Source of the DNA: Ignavibacteria bacterium | Lineage (GTDB): Bacteria > Bacteroidota > Ignavibacteria > Kapaibacteriales > Kapaibacteriaceae | Assembly (NCBI GenBank): GCA_016707005.1 | Contig: JADJIQ010000002.1 | Span: 124,001 to 188,000, forward strand | Reading direction: 5' to 3' | DNA length: 64,000 bases | Shown: positions 17,884 through 25,785 of the stretch, one piece after another | Layout of the letters: each line of letters begins with the position of its first letter | Numbering within the stretch: the stretch's first letter is position 1 | Translations under genes and position numbers: made by a program | Notes under the pieces: model-generated | The model's input: only the letters and a program-made list of their open reading frames with translations | Told to the model about the DNA's origin: nothing | Database searches by the model: none

Positions 17884-20800
17884 TTACTTGACAACCGAGA
17901 CAGTCTGGAGTTCAGATGTGAACGGACCAGACACTACGCGGTAGTAGTAGGTTCCAGCAGAGAGAGTGGAGAAGTCAACAGTCATCTCATACGTACCGGC
18001 TTGCACCTTGTCGCTGAGAAGAGTTTGAACCGCTTCACCATTGCTGTTATAGAGAACGATACGAGTATCAGCTGTAAGACCGACAGAGTAGCTGATAACA
18101 CCCGAGTTCGTTACTGGATTTGGACGCATTGGGTTCACAGCATACTTCACTGAGCCAAGCGACACGAGACGTGTTGTTGTAGCGCAAGGAAGCGTGACAG
18201 TGATCTTACCAGGGATATCGCGGAAGAGCGTATAGTCAACGCGCTCACCCGAGTTATCGAAGTCTACTGTGTATGCATAGACGTTCAGTGGGGATACGAA
18301 CGTACCAGCTTGACCCTTGTCAAGGAAGGCATCGAACGTGACCTTGAACACTGGAACATTGATGTTGCGCAGTGGGGACTTCGTAGTGCGGCGATCTGCG
18401 ATGTCGATCTCAAGAGAGTTCGAGGCATCACCAGGAGCACCGTTCTTCGATACCGAAAGAACCGTCCAGCCTTCAGATTGCGTACCAGTGGTGATGATAT
18501 CACCAGTGTTGATACGTGGCTTTACGAGCTTAGGATCGTAGGCAAGACGAACACGGAGTTCCGTGATTCCAACTGCATCGAGCGACTCTGGAGTGTTGTT
18601 GAGTTCAACAGCAACCTCCGTAGAAGCACCAGGAGCAACGTTGTAGTTGTCCTTTACGAGATCAGTTGTTTCGAGGAAGAGACCGTTACCGGTAACTGTT
18701 GCGACTTGCTTCTTGGCTGCATTGCGATCATCAGTGATCTCGATGTCAGCAGAGAAGAGACCAGTGCGCCACAGGATGCCCTGTGTCTTTGCCTTGATCG
18801 TCCACTCGTTCGTGGCATCTTGGAGATTCGTTTGATTTGTTGCAAGCTTCGTTACAAAGTCAGGTGTGAACGTGACATTGAACGTTGCACCTGTTGGTCC
18901 TGGCGGAACATCGATATACTGATCAGTTACTGTGAAGCGACCAGCATCTGGACCTGAAGGCTGAGCAATGTTGAAGCGGATGGTTGTGTTCTCTGTATGC
19001 TTGACGCGAACAACCATGTCCTTCGAGTTGAAGACATACTGTTCAGCTGTAGCACCTTCTACTGAGAAGTCTCCACCTTGAACGCGAGCTGTGATCTTAT
19101 ATGATGGCTCGTAAGCTGCCTGACCCTTTGTGCCAACATTTGTGCTGATCACATACGGTGAGCTGAAGTCGCCTGCGACTGTTGGGTCAAAGCGAACTTG
19201 AAGCATCTGAGGAACTTCACCTGGCTTGATAACCCATGGGCTTGTTGGTGTTGGCGCATTGAGCAGTTCGAACTTCGTATTCACATCTGTGATCGTGATA
19301 CCCGTTACGACTACATCATATGTACCGACCTGCGTGCCCGTTGTTGGGTTCGACTCGCCGAGGAAGTGCTCGTTAGAGATCGGGATCTCAAGAACTTGAG
19401 CAGCATCGCCAACATTCATGATACCAGGGAAATCAAGATCAGCACCCTTGACCTGCGGTTGCCATGCTGTGCCTTGAAGTGTGACTGCTACTTCCGTCTG
19501 CACGCCATTGGATGACGTTGTTGGGAAGAAGAGTTCCGCTGTGTAGTTATTGCGCTCTGCAGCACGGTTCGGGAGAACCGTTGGTACAAAGGCAATAGTG
19601 ATATAACGTGATGTGTTTGCTCCGTCGTTGACGAGCTGAATCGGGAAGCTTCCAGCATTACCGTTGTCAACAATCCTGAAGTTCGACGCATCAGCACCAC
19701 GAAGCTGCGGTGCGAAGTACGTCACGGCTTGAGCACCAAGGTTCTCAAACTTGACTTGTTGCGTGTATTGCTGAATGTTCTGGTTCGTCTGGATCACGTC
19801 GATAACGCGCTCAACCCAAGGCGACACATATGCTGCGAGCTGAACGTTGTTACCCATACCGTTAAGGATTGCGATCGAGTCAACTTCCTTAGCATTTGAG
19901 TAGAACGGAACGTTCTGAGTATGACGAACGCCGATCTCATTCTTAGGGCTGTACGTTACCTTGAATTCGTACTTGTCGTTCGGAGCGATCGTGAGCGGGA
20001 ATGCCGAAAGAAGCGGCTTGCCATCCATTGTTCTTGGATTGAAGAAGTTGCCATCTTCAACCTTGTCTGGCATAAGGGCTTGATTGTATCCGGAGATCGC
20101 AAGGGCAACACGGCTACCATTACGGATCTCAACCGTACGCTCTACGCCAGGTGAGCTTGCAGGGATCGTACCCCAGTCTACATCTGAAACATAGATCTTT
20201 GGCTCTTCACCGCGAACGCGGAGTTCCACCGTCTTTTGATCATAGCACTCGAGTTCAACGAGAACTGTGTCAATAACTTCAGGAGCTGTTTGGATCGTAG
20301 CTGTCGCAGTGAATTCTTTCGACTCGCTTGGGCCGAGAGATACAGGACCTTCTGGTGATACTGCGAATACCGTTCCTTGTGCGATAACCTTGATCTTACG
20401 GATCAGAACAGGACGATCTGTCTTCTCGTTCTTGATCGTAAATGTTGCCGACGAAGGAGTGTTATATGCGATCGTTCCGAAGTTGATCTTGGTTGGAGTC
20501 CAGCTGATCTTGTCGGCGATATACGTGTAGGTCTTCTCAACGAACTTACCAGAGCGAGAAACGACCTTGATCGTTGCTGTTGCATCCTTTGTCTTGTCGA
20601 GAACCTTTACTTGGAAGTCAACAACCTTATCACCGCTGCTGAAGTTCTCATCTACGATAAGCTCATAGTTATTGAGGTCTTCAGGATAGACAGCGAAGAT
20701 CGAACCGCATGTGGTGTTCTCAGGAAGGATGTTACCCTTACCTTGAACATCACCGCAGACGATCACTTCGTTAACTGCAAGTGAGTCATCACATGGGATC

Positions 20801-22392
20801 GTCATGTCGATCGAAATCGGGGTGCCATAAGCACGACCTTGTTGGAGACCATCAAGCGAACCGTAGTTCCAAGCGGCCCAACGAACAGTATTGTCTGTCG
20901 ATTCGATCACGTGGTCACCGCTGCCGATCGGCGTGCGGATATAAGCGAAATCAGTACCCTTGAGGAGGCGCATTGCACCACCGAAGGCTGAAGTAAGCGA
21001 ACGACCGTCAACCTTGATCTTGCCGATCTCAGATGACTTGAAGACGATATTGAAGAAGTTGTCCATGCCTTCTGGGGCGTGGAACACTCCATACTCAACC
21101 CAACGGTCTACCGATGGGATATACTGGAGCATAGGCATGCCGGACTCAACAGTCGGGTGACCTTGTGCTTCTTCGCCGTCTTTGCCCTTAACCTTCAGCG
21201 GAGGAAGGATCTTTGCATAGGACTTGCCGTATTGACCCATGAGGATCGGCTTGTCTGATTCCCAATACGTTGCAACTTCAAGAGCTGTTTCGAGACGCGT
21301 TTCACCCTTCTTGAGGATGAACTTGTTCAGAAGGCCTGAACCGTCTTGACGCATTGCCTTTACTGTTGTTCCGTCTTCGAGACCAACAACGCGGATAACA
21401 TCACCGCGGTCATCATCAATACCGAATTCGATCGATGCTTGACCAACAACGCGTGTTGGTGTGTACATACATGGTGTAGTTACGAACTTCGTTCCCGACA
21501 TTTCGAGCGGGAGCATAGCATCGTGAACGTTGTTGCGGACGAAGTGAGCTTCAGCTGCGAACATACCGGTCGGCGGAAGCACGTCCGGATAACGCATGAT
21601 AGCAACCTTCGTATGACCAGAAACAACACCGACCGGCTTGTTAGCGCGGATCCATGTGCTTGTAAGGTCTGTCTCCCACTCCTTGTTGAGTGGCTCGTTG
21701 ATCTTTGCCTTGATGAGGAAGGTTTCACCCTTTTCGAGTGTTACCGTTTGTGTTGCACCCTTGCGTACGCTTGGCGCTTCGATGCCACCTTCGGTATCAA
21801 CCGTTGGTGTATACGAAACAACGGTGTTGTCCTTATCTGCAATGATGAGGATCTGACCAGGGCGATACTTATAGCCTGCGCTATTGCCGTAACGATCCTG
21901 ATAGAAGTTCATCGTGTAATAGTTCTTGCCCCATCCTTCAACAGGAAGGTGCCGAGCCATTTCACCGTTACCCTGCCAGGCTTGGTACGTCGAAACCGAG
22001 ATCGGCTTCTTCGACGATACCATGATGCCATAACCCTTGCGCGTCTCAGACTCGACATTCATGTAGGCCGTGGAAATCGGCACTTTGAGGACCTTGTTGG
22101 CCTCAACTGTGTATTCCTTGTCCATCTTGGCAGCATCATTGATGCCAGCCGGTGTTTGAATGCGCACGGTCGTCTTCGTCTTAGAAGAGATGAGCAGCTG
22201 CATAGGCTGCGGCATCGGCTTCTCAGTCGGACTGGCCCAAACTTGTGGGAACGCTACCAAATAGCGGCGACCCTCAGTTAGAACCAATGTACCACGGCGC
22301 TCGGTCACTTGGGCCGAGATCACCCCAAAACCACTGACAACCATCAACATGACGGCTATCGCGGTCTTCATCGTGGTGGAAACAAGTCTCAT
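17884..22392 (-). CDS. Giant T9SS-sorted surface protein: IgGFc-binding-type region, ASH repeats, cohesin-like domain (1502 aa)
   Basis: The start at 22392 follows a good Shine-Dalgarno (AGGAG about 8 bases upstream) and opens a signal peptide ending near ISAQ. Residues about 30-560 match the tandem paralogues at the window start (TYQAWQGNGEMARHLPVEGW, NFYQDRYG, GVVSGHTKVA). Residues about 640-1200 hold several choice-of-anchor/ASH-like domains (INFGTIAY, VDWGTIPA, DLDFPGIMNVGDAA). Residues about 1240-1405 look cohesin-like (AYDPKLVKPR, DIPGKITVTL). The last about 80 residues are a T9SS sorting domain ending in ELQTVSVVK. It is a monocistronic gene with a canonical promoter, palindromes and a terminator, so it is probably an abundant surface component. 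The ligand is unknown. Confidence 0.88.
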   Translation of the reverse strand: MRLVSTTMKTAIAVMLMVVSGFGVISAQVTERRGTLVLTEGRRYLVAFPQVWASPTEKPMPQPMQLLISSKTKTTVRIQTPAGINDAAKMDKEYTVEANKVLKVPISTAYMNVESETRKGYGIMVSSKKPISVSTYQAWQGNGEMARHLPVEGWGKNYYTMNFYQDRYGNSAGYKYRPGQILIIADKDNTVVSYTPTVDTEGGIEAPSVRKGATQTVTLEKGETFLIKAKINEPLNKEWETDLTSTWIRANKPVGVVSGHTKVAIMRYPDVLPPTGMFAAEAHFVRNNVHDAMLPLEMSGTKFVTTPCMYTPTRVVGQASIEFGIDDDRGDVIRVVGLEDGTTVKAMRQDGSGLLNKFILKKGETRLETALEVATYWESDKPILMGQYGKSYAKILPPLKVKGKDGEEAQGHPTVESGMPMLQYIPSVDRWVEYGVFHAPEGMDNFFNIVFKSSEIGKIKVDGRSLTSAFGGAMRLLKGTDFAYIRTPIGSGDHVIESTDNTVRWAAWNYGSLDGLQQGRAYGTPISIDMTIPCDDSLAVNEVIVCGDVQGKGNILPENTTCGSIFAVYPEDLNNYELIVDENFSSGDKVVDFQVKVLDKTKDATATIKVVSRSGKFVEKTYTYIADKISWTPTKINFGTIAYNTPSSATFTIKNEKTDRPVLIRKIKVIAQGTVFAVSPEGPVSLGPSESKEFTATATIQTAPEVIDTVLVELECYDQKTVELRVRGEEPKIYVSDVDWGTIPASSPGVERTVEIRNGSRVALAISGYNQALMPDKVEDGNFFNPRTMDGKPLLSAFPLTIAPNDKYEFKVTYSPKNEIGVRHTQNVPFYSNAKEVDSIAILNGMGNNVQLAAYVSPWVERVIDVIQTNQNIQQYTQQVKFENLGAQAVTYFAPQLRGADASNFRIVDNGNAGSFPIQLVNDGANTSRYITIAFVPTVLPNRAAERNNYTAELFFPTTSSNGVQTEVAVTLQGTAWQPQVKGADLDFPGIMNVGDAAQVLEIPISNEHFLGESNPTTGTQVGTYDVVVTGITITDVNTKFELLNAPTPTSPWVIKPGEVPQMLQVRFDPTVAGDFSSPYVISTNVGTKGQAAYEPSYKITARVQGGDFSVEGATAEQYVFNSKDMVVRVKHTENTTIRFNIAQPSGPDAGRFTVTDQYIDVPPGPTGATFNVTFTPDFVTKLATNQTNLQDATNEWTIKAKTQGILWRTGLFSADIEITDDRNAAKKQVATVTGNGLFLETTDLVKDNYNVAPGASTEVAVELNNTPESLDAVGITELRVRLAYDPKLVKPRINTGDIITTGTQSEGWTVLSVSKNGAPGDASNSLEIDIADRRTTKSPLRNINVPVFKVTFDAFLDKGQAGTFVSPLNVYAYTVDFDNSGERVDYTLFRDIPGKITVTLPCATTTRLVSLGSVKYAVNPMRPNPVTNSGVISYSVGLTADTRIVLYNSNGEAVQTLLSDKVQAGTYEMTVDFSTLSAGTYYYRVVSGPFTSELQTVSVVK

Positions 22393-22441
22393 GGACTTAC
22401 TCCTGGCGTAAAAAAAATAGGAATTGGTTGACACTCAAACA

Positions 22442-22459
22442 GCCACGCACTCTCGTGGC
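22442..22459 (-). other. Leader hairpin of the 1502-aa protein gene
   Basis: GCCACG, six bases, CGTGGC form a perfect 6-bp inverted repeat. It lies just downstream of the predicted -7 box, so the transcript would begin with or very near this hairpin. Such 5' hairpins often protect mRNA from decay, which is an inference here. Confidence 0.5.
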
Positions 22460-22464
22460 ATGTT

Positions 22465-22495
22465 CTAATATAGCAGAGAATTCGATACGCGCAAA
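22465..22495 (-). promoter_or_regulatory. Bacteroidota-type promoter of the 1502-aa protein gene
   Basis: On the minus strand TTTG (22495-22492), a 19-base spacer and TATATTAG (22472-22465) match the Bacteroidota sigma pattern TTTG-N19-TAnnTTTG, with one mismatch in the -7 box. Predicted transcription starts near 22458, giving a leader of about 65 bases that contains the Shine-Dalgarno. Confidence 0.6.
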
Positions 22496-22529
22496 CACCC
22501 TATTCGTCATGTTCTTACATGGGTGTTTG
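22492..22529. promoter_or_regulatory. 9-bp inverted repeat overlapping the -33 element (candidate operator)
   Basis: CAAACACCC (22492-22500) and GGGTGTTTG (22521-22529) are a perfect inverted repeat 20 bases apart. A second palindrome, CATGT-TCTT-ACATG (22508-22521), sits between them. The promoter-proximal arm contains the TTTG -33 element, so a bound protein could compete with or contact RNA polymerase. Confidence 0.5.
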
Positions 22530-22601
22530 GCCTATCGTTTTGACTACCAATAGATAACAACACGGGAAGGTAGAAAAGGTTTCATCTGTCAGGAAAATAA
22601 A

Positions 22602-22925
22602 TCACTTTGTGTCAAGGTAACGCTTGATTGCACGATCTGCGATCGGCTCAAGGGGCAGGGTCAACAGAACCAACGCTGCTCCAAACAGAACATCAATGCC
22701 ATAGTGATATCGAAGGTAAACCGTTGATATTACGAGACTTCCGCCTACTACGGCAAAAAACCATCTGAATTTACTTCGGTTAAAAAAGGCCAAGGAGATA
22801 TTGACAAGGGTTAGCATGGTGTGCCCGCTTGGCATACAGTCCCGGTTCACGATACTGATGGGATCGGCGGCTCCCCACGTAATTCCTCCCCCGGCGTCGA
22901 TGAGCCCCCTCAAAATATTTGTCAG
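22602..22925 (-). CDS. PAP2/Aur1-type lipid phosphatase, C-terminal part (split by frameshift)
   Basis: This part contains the catalytic motifs of the PAP2 superfamily, CMPSGHT and YLRYHYGID, plus the last membrane helices. It continues the protein encoded in the next frame upstream (22922-23560). The join is at a run of four A bases (22926-22929, T on the coding strand): adding one base restores a single reading frame of about 319 residues. The in-frame coding part begins at 22925, although the frame stays open to 23030. Probable role: dephosphorylation of, or head-group transfer to, membrane lipids. Confidence 0.7.
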   Translation of the reverse strand: MTNILRGLIDAGGGITWGAADPISIVNRDCMPSGHTMLTLVNISLAFFNRSKFRWFFAVVGGSLVISTVYLRYHYGIDVLFGAALVLLTLPLEPIADRAIKRYLDTK

Positions 22926-23560
22926 AAAAGACCGGGGAGATCGGTATTGATGGTTGAGAAATCGTGGAGAGTGAACCGAGGACCTACAGCGGGCATGCCG
23001 AAGTACATCACGTACGAGATGAAATAGCAAAAAGCCATGGCCCGTGCAAAGGACTCAAGACGCTTGATATCATTCCGCTTCCAAAGTTCCACGGCCTGCA
23101 TGATCGGCATGAGATAGAAGAGGAAATAGCAGATCTGCAGATATTCGGTTAATGCAGGGAAAGAATATTTCGAGAACCACATTGTTGGGTCGGTCCCAAA
23201 AATGATTCTATCAACAACGATGAGTACATCGTCATAATCAACTGGGTGAACCACTCGAACAAAGAAGTGCGTCTGATCATACATGATGTAGATCACGGGA
23301 ATGATATAGAAGTACCGGAGCAACGCAAAGACCCGCGAACCCGTCAAAGAATACAGAAGGATTGAAGCGATGATCGTAGATGCGATCAGAACATTCTGAA
23401 AAAGAATGCTCGAAGCCATGGGTACATACGGATAGAAGATCAAGGCCATGATGCTGTACAGCAGCAGCATAATGCCTGTGTAGATGTCTAGCGATAAGAC
23501 ATTCACGCGAAGGCTCTTATAGAGATCGCGGAGTGACTCCCCGTTGATCGTTCCCTTCAC
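22922..23560 (-). CDS. PAP2/Aur1-type membrane protein, N-terminal part (split by frameshift)
   Basis: This 212-residue piece begins with a GTG that overlaps the rsmA stop (GTGA) and contains about five membrane helices (for example YTGIMLLLYSIMALIFYPYV). It ends in the PAP2_3/Aur1-like stretch FGMPAVGPRFTLHDF and then stops at once. The remainder, with the catalytic PSGH and HYxxD motifs, follows in the -1 frame. On its own the piece would be inactive. Either the assembly lacks one base in the short homopolymer or the gene is recently broken. Programmed -1 slippage on CTTTTC is less likely. Confidence 0.75.
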   Translation of the reverse strand: MKGTINGESLRDLYKSLRVNVLSLDIYTGIMLLLYSIMALIFYPYVPMASSILFQNVLIASTIIASILLYSLTGSRVFALLRYFYIIPVIYIMYDQTHFFVRVVHPVDYDDVLIVVDRIIFGTDPTMWFSKYSFPALTEYLQICYFLFYLMPIMQAVELWKRNDIKRLESFARAMAFCYFISYVMYFGMPAVGPRFTLHDFSTINTDLPGLF

Positions 23561-24390
23561 TGTCCAGGATCCTTCACTGTGGCTACCAGAAGTCGATAGA
23601 GCTCTGCAAGCTGTTCGGGACTTAGCTCTTCAGCACGAGTCTTGGTTAGATCATGTCCGCCGATCTCTCCACATGTGCGTACGTCGATACTCATCCGTCG
23701 ACCCCAATCTTGCAGCGCATTGCTCATCACCTTGCGTCGCATAGAAAAAGCCGCTCGTACGAAGGACATAAAAGCAATTGGATCTACGTTGGCCGCAGGG
23801 CTCTCTCGAAGATGGAACCGTACAACGGATGACGTAACGTCTGGCCGAGGGAAGAATGAACCCGGTTGGACGTGGAACAGGATCTTGGCTTCGCTATAGA
23901 GCCACGCGGCAACACGCAACACACCATACTCTTTTGTTCTCGGTTGCGCTACACACCTGCGTGCAACCTCTCTTTGCATCATCATCACCACTCGCGACGT
24001 GCTACGGTGGTGTTCAAGCGCCCAGAACAGAAGGTCACTTGTAATTGAATACGGAATGTTGCCGATCACAGCTCTATGTTCTCGGGCTATGTCTGGCCAT
24101 TCCGTCGCAGGGTCAATCTTAAGTGCATCACCTTCACGGACAACTAGTCTCTTATCCTGTGCCCAAGGCTGTTGTCGAAGATGCTCGATAGCCCGTGGAT
24201 CAAGGTCGATTGCAAGGATTGATGAGGCCGGCGTTCGAAGCAGTCGTTGAGTCAACACCCCTGTACCGGGACCGATCTCAAGGACTACATCGCCAGGGCC
24301 AGTCCCGAGCGACTGAACGATCTTGTCAGCCGTCCGCGGATCTGTCAGAAAGTTCTGGCTGAATTGCTTCCGTGGAGCAAACCCACTCAT
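23557..24390 (-). CDS. rsmA: 16S rRNA adenine dimethyltransferase RsmA (KsgA)
   Basis: Dimethylates A1518 and A1519 of 16S rRNA during small-subunit maturation. The start at 24390 gives 277 residues beginning MSGFAPRKQFSQNFL, the typical KsgA N-terminus, and overlaps the HIT gene stop (ATGA). Signatures are EIGPGTGVLT (38-47, SAM binding), IDLDP, and NIPYSITSDL (111-120, the catalytic NxPY region). The C-terminal helical domain is intact. The stop overlaps the GTG of the lipid phosphatase gene, so HIT, rsmA and PAP2 form one translation-coupled string. Confidence 0.95.
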   Translation of the reverse strand: MSGFAPRKQFSQNFLTDPRTADKIVQSLGTGPGDVVLEIGPGTGVLTQRLLRTPASSILAIDLDPRAIEHLRQQPWAQDKRLVVREGDALKIDPATEWPDIAREHRAVIGNIPYSITSDLLFWALEHHRSTSRVVMMMQREVARRCVAQPRTKEYGVLRVAAWLYSEAKILFHVQPGSFFPRPDVTSSVVRFHLRESPAANVDPIAFMSFVRAAFSMRRKVMSNALQDWGRRMSIDVRTCGEIGGHDLTKTRAEELSPEQLAELYRLLVATVKDPGQ

Positions 24391-24890
24391 ACCGACGCAA
24401 CTTCCCGAAAGGCCTCGGTGAATCGCTGCCACATTTCGTCCAGCCGCTCAGAGACCACCTTCACTTCACCAATGACAGGCATGAAGTTGGTGTCTCCATT
24501 CCAGCGCGGGACAAGATGGATGTGAAGATGTCCAGGTACTCCGGCACCGGCTGCAGACCCTAGATTGACTCCAACATTTACCCCGTGCGGATGCAGTTCT
24601 CGCTCAAGAACGCGAAGGGCCATTTGCGTTACGTCCATGAGCTCATGCGCATTGTTACGTTCTACATCAGTAAGATCTGCAATGTGCTCGGATGGAGCGA
24701 TGAGCAGATGACCCGCGTTGTACGGATAACGGTTGAGAACGATGATCGTTGATGGGAACCTGGCAACAACGAGAACAGACAATGCGTCTGCATCTTCCTT
24801 GGCCGCCGCACAAAGGAAACAACCACTGGCTGAACGCTCAGCCGAAGCAGCAATGTAGGAGGATCGCCAAGGGGACCAGAGTTGTTCCAT
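24387..24890 (-). CDS. HIT-family nucleotide-binding protein (Ap4A hydrolase/phosphorylase-like)
   Basis: The 167-residue protein has the histidine-triad motif HLHIHLVPRW at 121-130 and an N-terminal C-x2-C pair (C24, C27). With NRYPYNAGHLL this matches the HIT branch related to Ap4A phosphorylases and bacterial HIT proteins. Such enzymes split dinucleoside polyphosphates or AMP-linked compounds. The true substrate is not deducible. Start choice: ATG at 24890, with a GTG three bases earlier also possible. Confidence 0.85.
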   Translation of the reverse strand: MEQLWSPWRSSYIAASAERSASGCFLCAAAKEDADALSVLVVARFPSTIIVLNRYPYNAGHLLIAPSEHIADLTDVERNNAHELMDVTQMALRVLERELHPHGVNVGVNLGSAAGAGVPGHLHIHLVPRWNGDTNFMPVIGEVKVVSERLDEMWQRFTEAFREVASV

Positions 24891-24911
24891 CACGGTTCTT
24901 GGGTAAAATGA

Positions 24912-24935
24912 AGATGCCCGCCGAAGCGGGCATCT
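24912..24935 (-). terminator. Intrinsic terminator with UUCG tetraloop after the outer-membrane barrel gene
   Basis: On the minus strand AGATGCCCGC-TTCG-GCGGGCATCT is a perfect 10-bp stem capped by a C(UUCG)G tetraloop, followed by TCATTTTACC. It lies about 25 bases after the stop of the gene at 24959, and separates that operon from the HIT-rsmA string. Confidence 0.85.
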
Positions 24936-24958
24936 ATCGTCATGGTTCGTGTTTGGTT

Positions 24959-25774
24959 TTAGAGGGCGAAACGAAGATCGAATCCTGCCTGCAAAGCATT
25001 GATACGGAGGTTGTCAGACGGGCTGACCTCCGTGATGCCGAAGTTGTAATAGATGCACGGTACGAGCAACAGACGGCCGATCGGCATTTCGTATTGAACG
25101 CCTGCCTTGACGGCGATACGGAGCGTGGCGTGATCCGGGATATCATCGCGACCAGTGATCACTGTACGGCCGTTATTCGTGTACTCACACTCAGGACAGA
25201 ACGTTGGGTCGAACGTGGCATTGAGTGGTTCAACAAGATTCATCTGCTGAACTCGCTCGGAACCAATAACGAAACCAACAGTTGGTCCCACTACGATACC
25301 GAAGTTCGAATTGAACAAGTTGAGCTTGTAGATCACTTCGAGATCGAGGAAGGAATACTTGATGTCTGCCGTGTGATCCACGGTCGAATACACCACTTCA
25401 CCATTCTCATCAAGCGATGGAAGCTGATCACCTGGTTCGGTGTAGGCCGCAGGCATGTACTCATACACCACGCGTCCAATGAGCGAAGACTTCGAATCAC
25501 GAGGCTTCCCGAGGAGATACTCAATGGATCCGCCGAAATAGTATCCGTTGCCGGTACCTTCGGTGAATTCCGGACAGAGAACGTCTCCAGCAACGGATTG
25601 GAATCCGGAGGATTGGAGAGATCTGTTATATCCGACCACAGGGCCCACATAGATGCGAGGCGCGCTCTTTTCCGGTACAAGCGGATTAGAACGAGCGCCC
25701 AGCTCCTGTTGTGCAACCATGCTCCCCGTCGCTGCAAGAAAAACCACGACGAAGGCGGTAGCTAGTCTCCTCAT
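24959..25774 (-). CDS. Outer-membrane beta-barrel protein
   Basis: From the ATG at 25774 the protein has 271 residues with a signal peptide (MRRLATAFVVVFLAATGSMVAQ). Alternating-polarity strands such as YYFGGSIEYLLG, NFGIVVGPTVGFVIG and LLLVPCIYYNFGIT, and the terminal FDLRFAL, fit an OmpA/PorT-like barrel. No specific function can be assigned. It starts 11 bases after the stop of the 1336-residue T9SS protein, so the two are probably cotranscribed. Confidence 0.75.
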   Translation of the reverse strand: MRRLATAFVVVFLAATGSMVAQQELGARSNPLVPEKSAPRIYVGPVVGYNRSLQSSGFQSVAGDVLCPEFTEGTGNGYYFGGSIEYLLGKPRDSKSSLIGRVVYEYMPAAYTEPGDQLPSLDENGEVVYSTVDHTADIKYSFLDLEVIYKLNLFNSNFGIVVGPTVGFVIGSERVQQMNLVEPLNATFDPTFCPECEYTNNGRTVITGRDDIPDHATLRIAVKAGVQYEMPIGRLLLVPCIYYNFGITEVSPSDNLRINALQAGFDLRFAL

Positions 25775-25785
25775 AATCCTGCACC

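Noticed and set aside
21346..22281. 311-residue open frame on the plus strand
   Set aside because: It is the complement of the conserved IgGFc-binding-type region of the 1502-residue protein, and its product is Cys/Arg-rich without any family pattern.
22922..22935. Programmed -1 frameshift in the PAP2 gene
   Set aside because: The site is only CTTTTC without a classical slippery heptamer or clear downstream pseudoknot, and two other genes in the window show similar one-base breaks.
24749..25765. 338-residue open frame on the plus strand
   Set aside because: It runs opposite the outer-membrane barrel gene, the UUCG terminator and the HIT gene start; the minus-strand features are much better supported.
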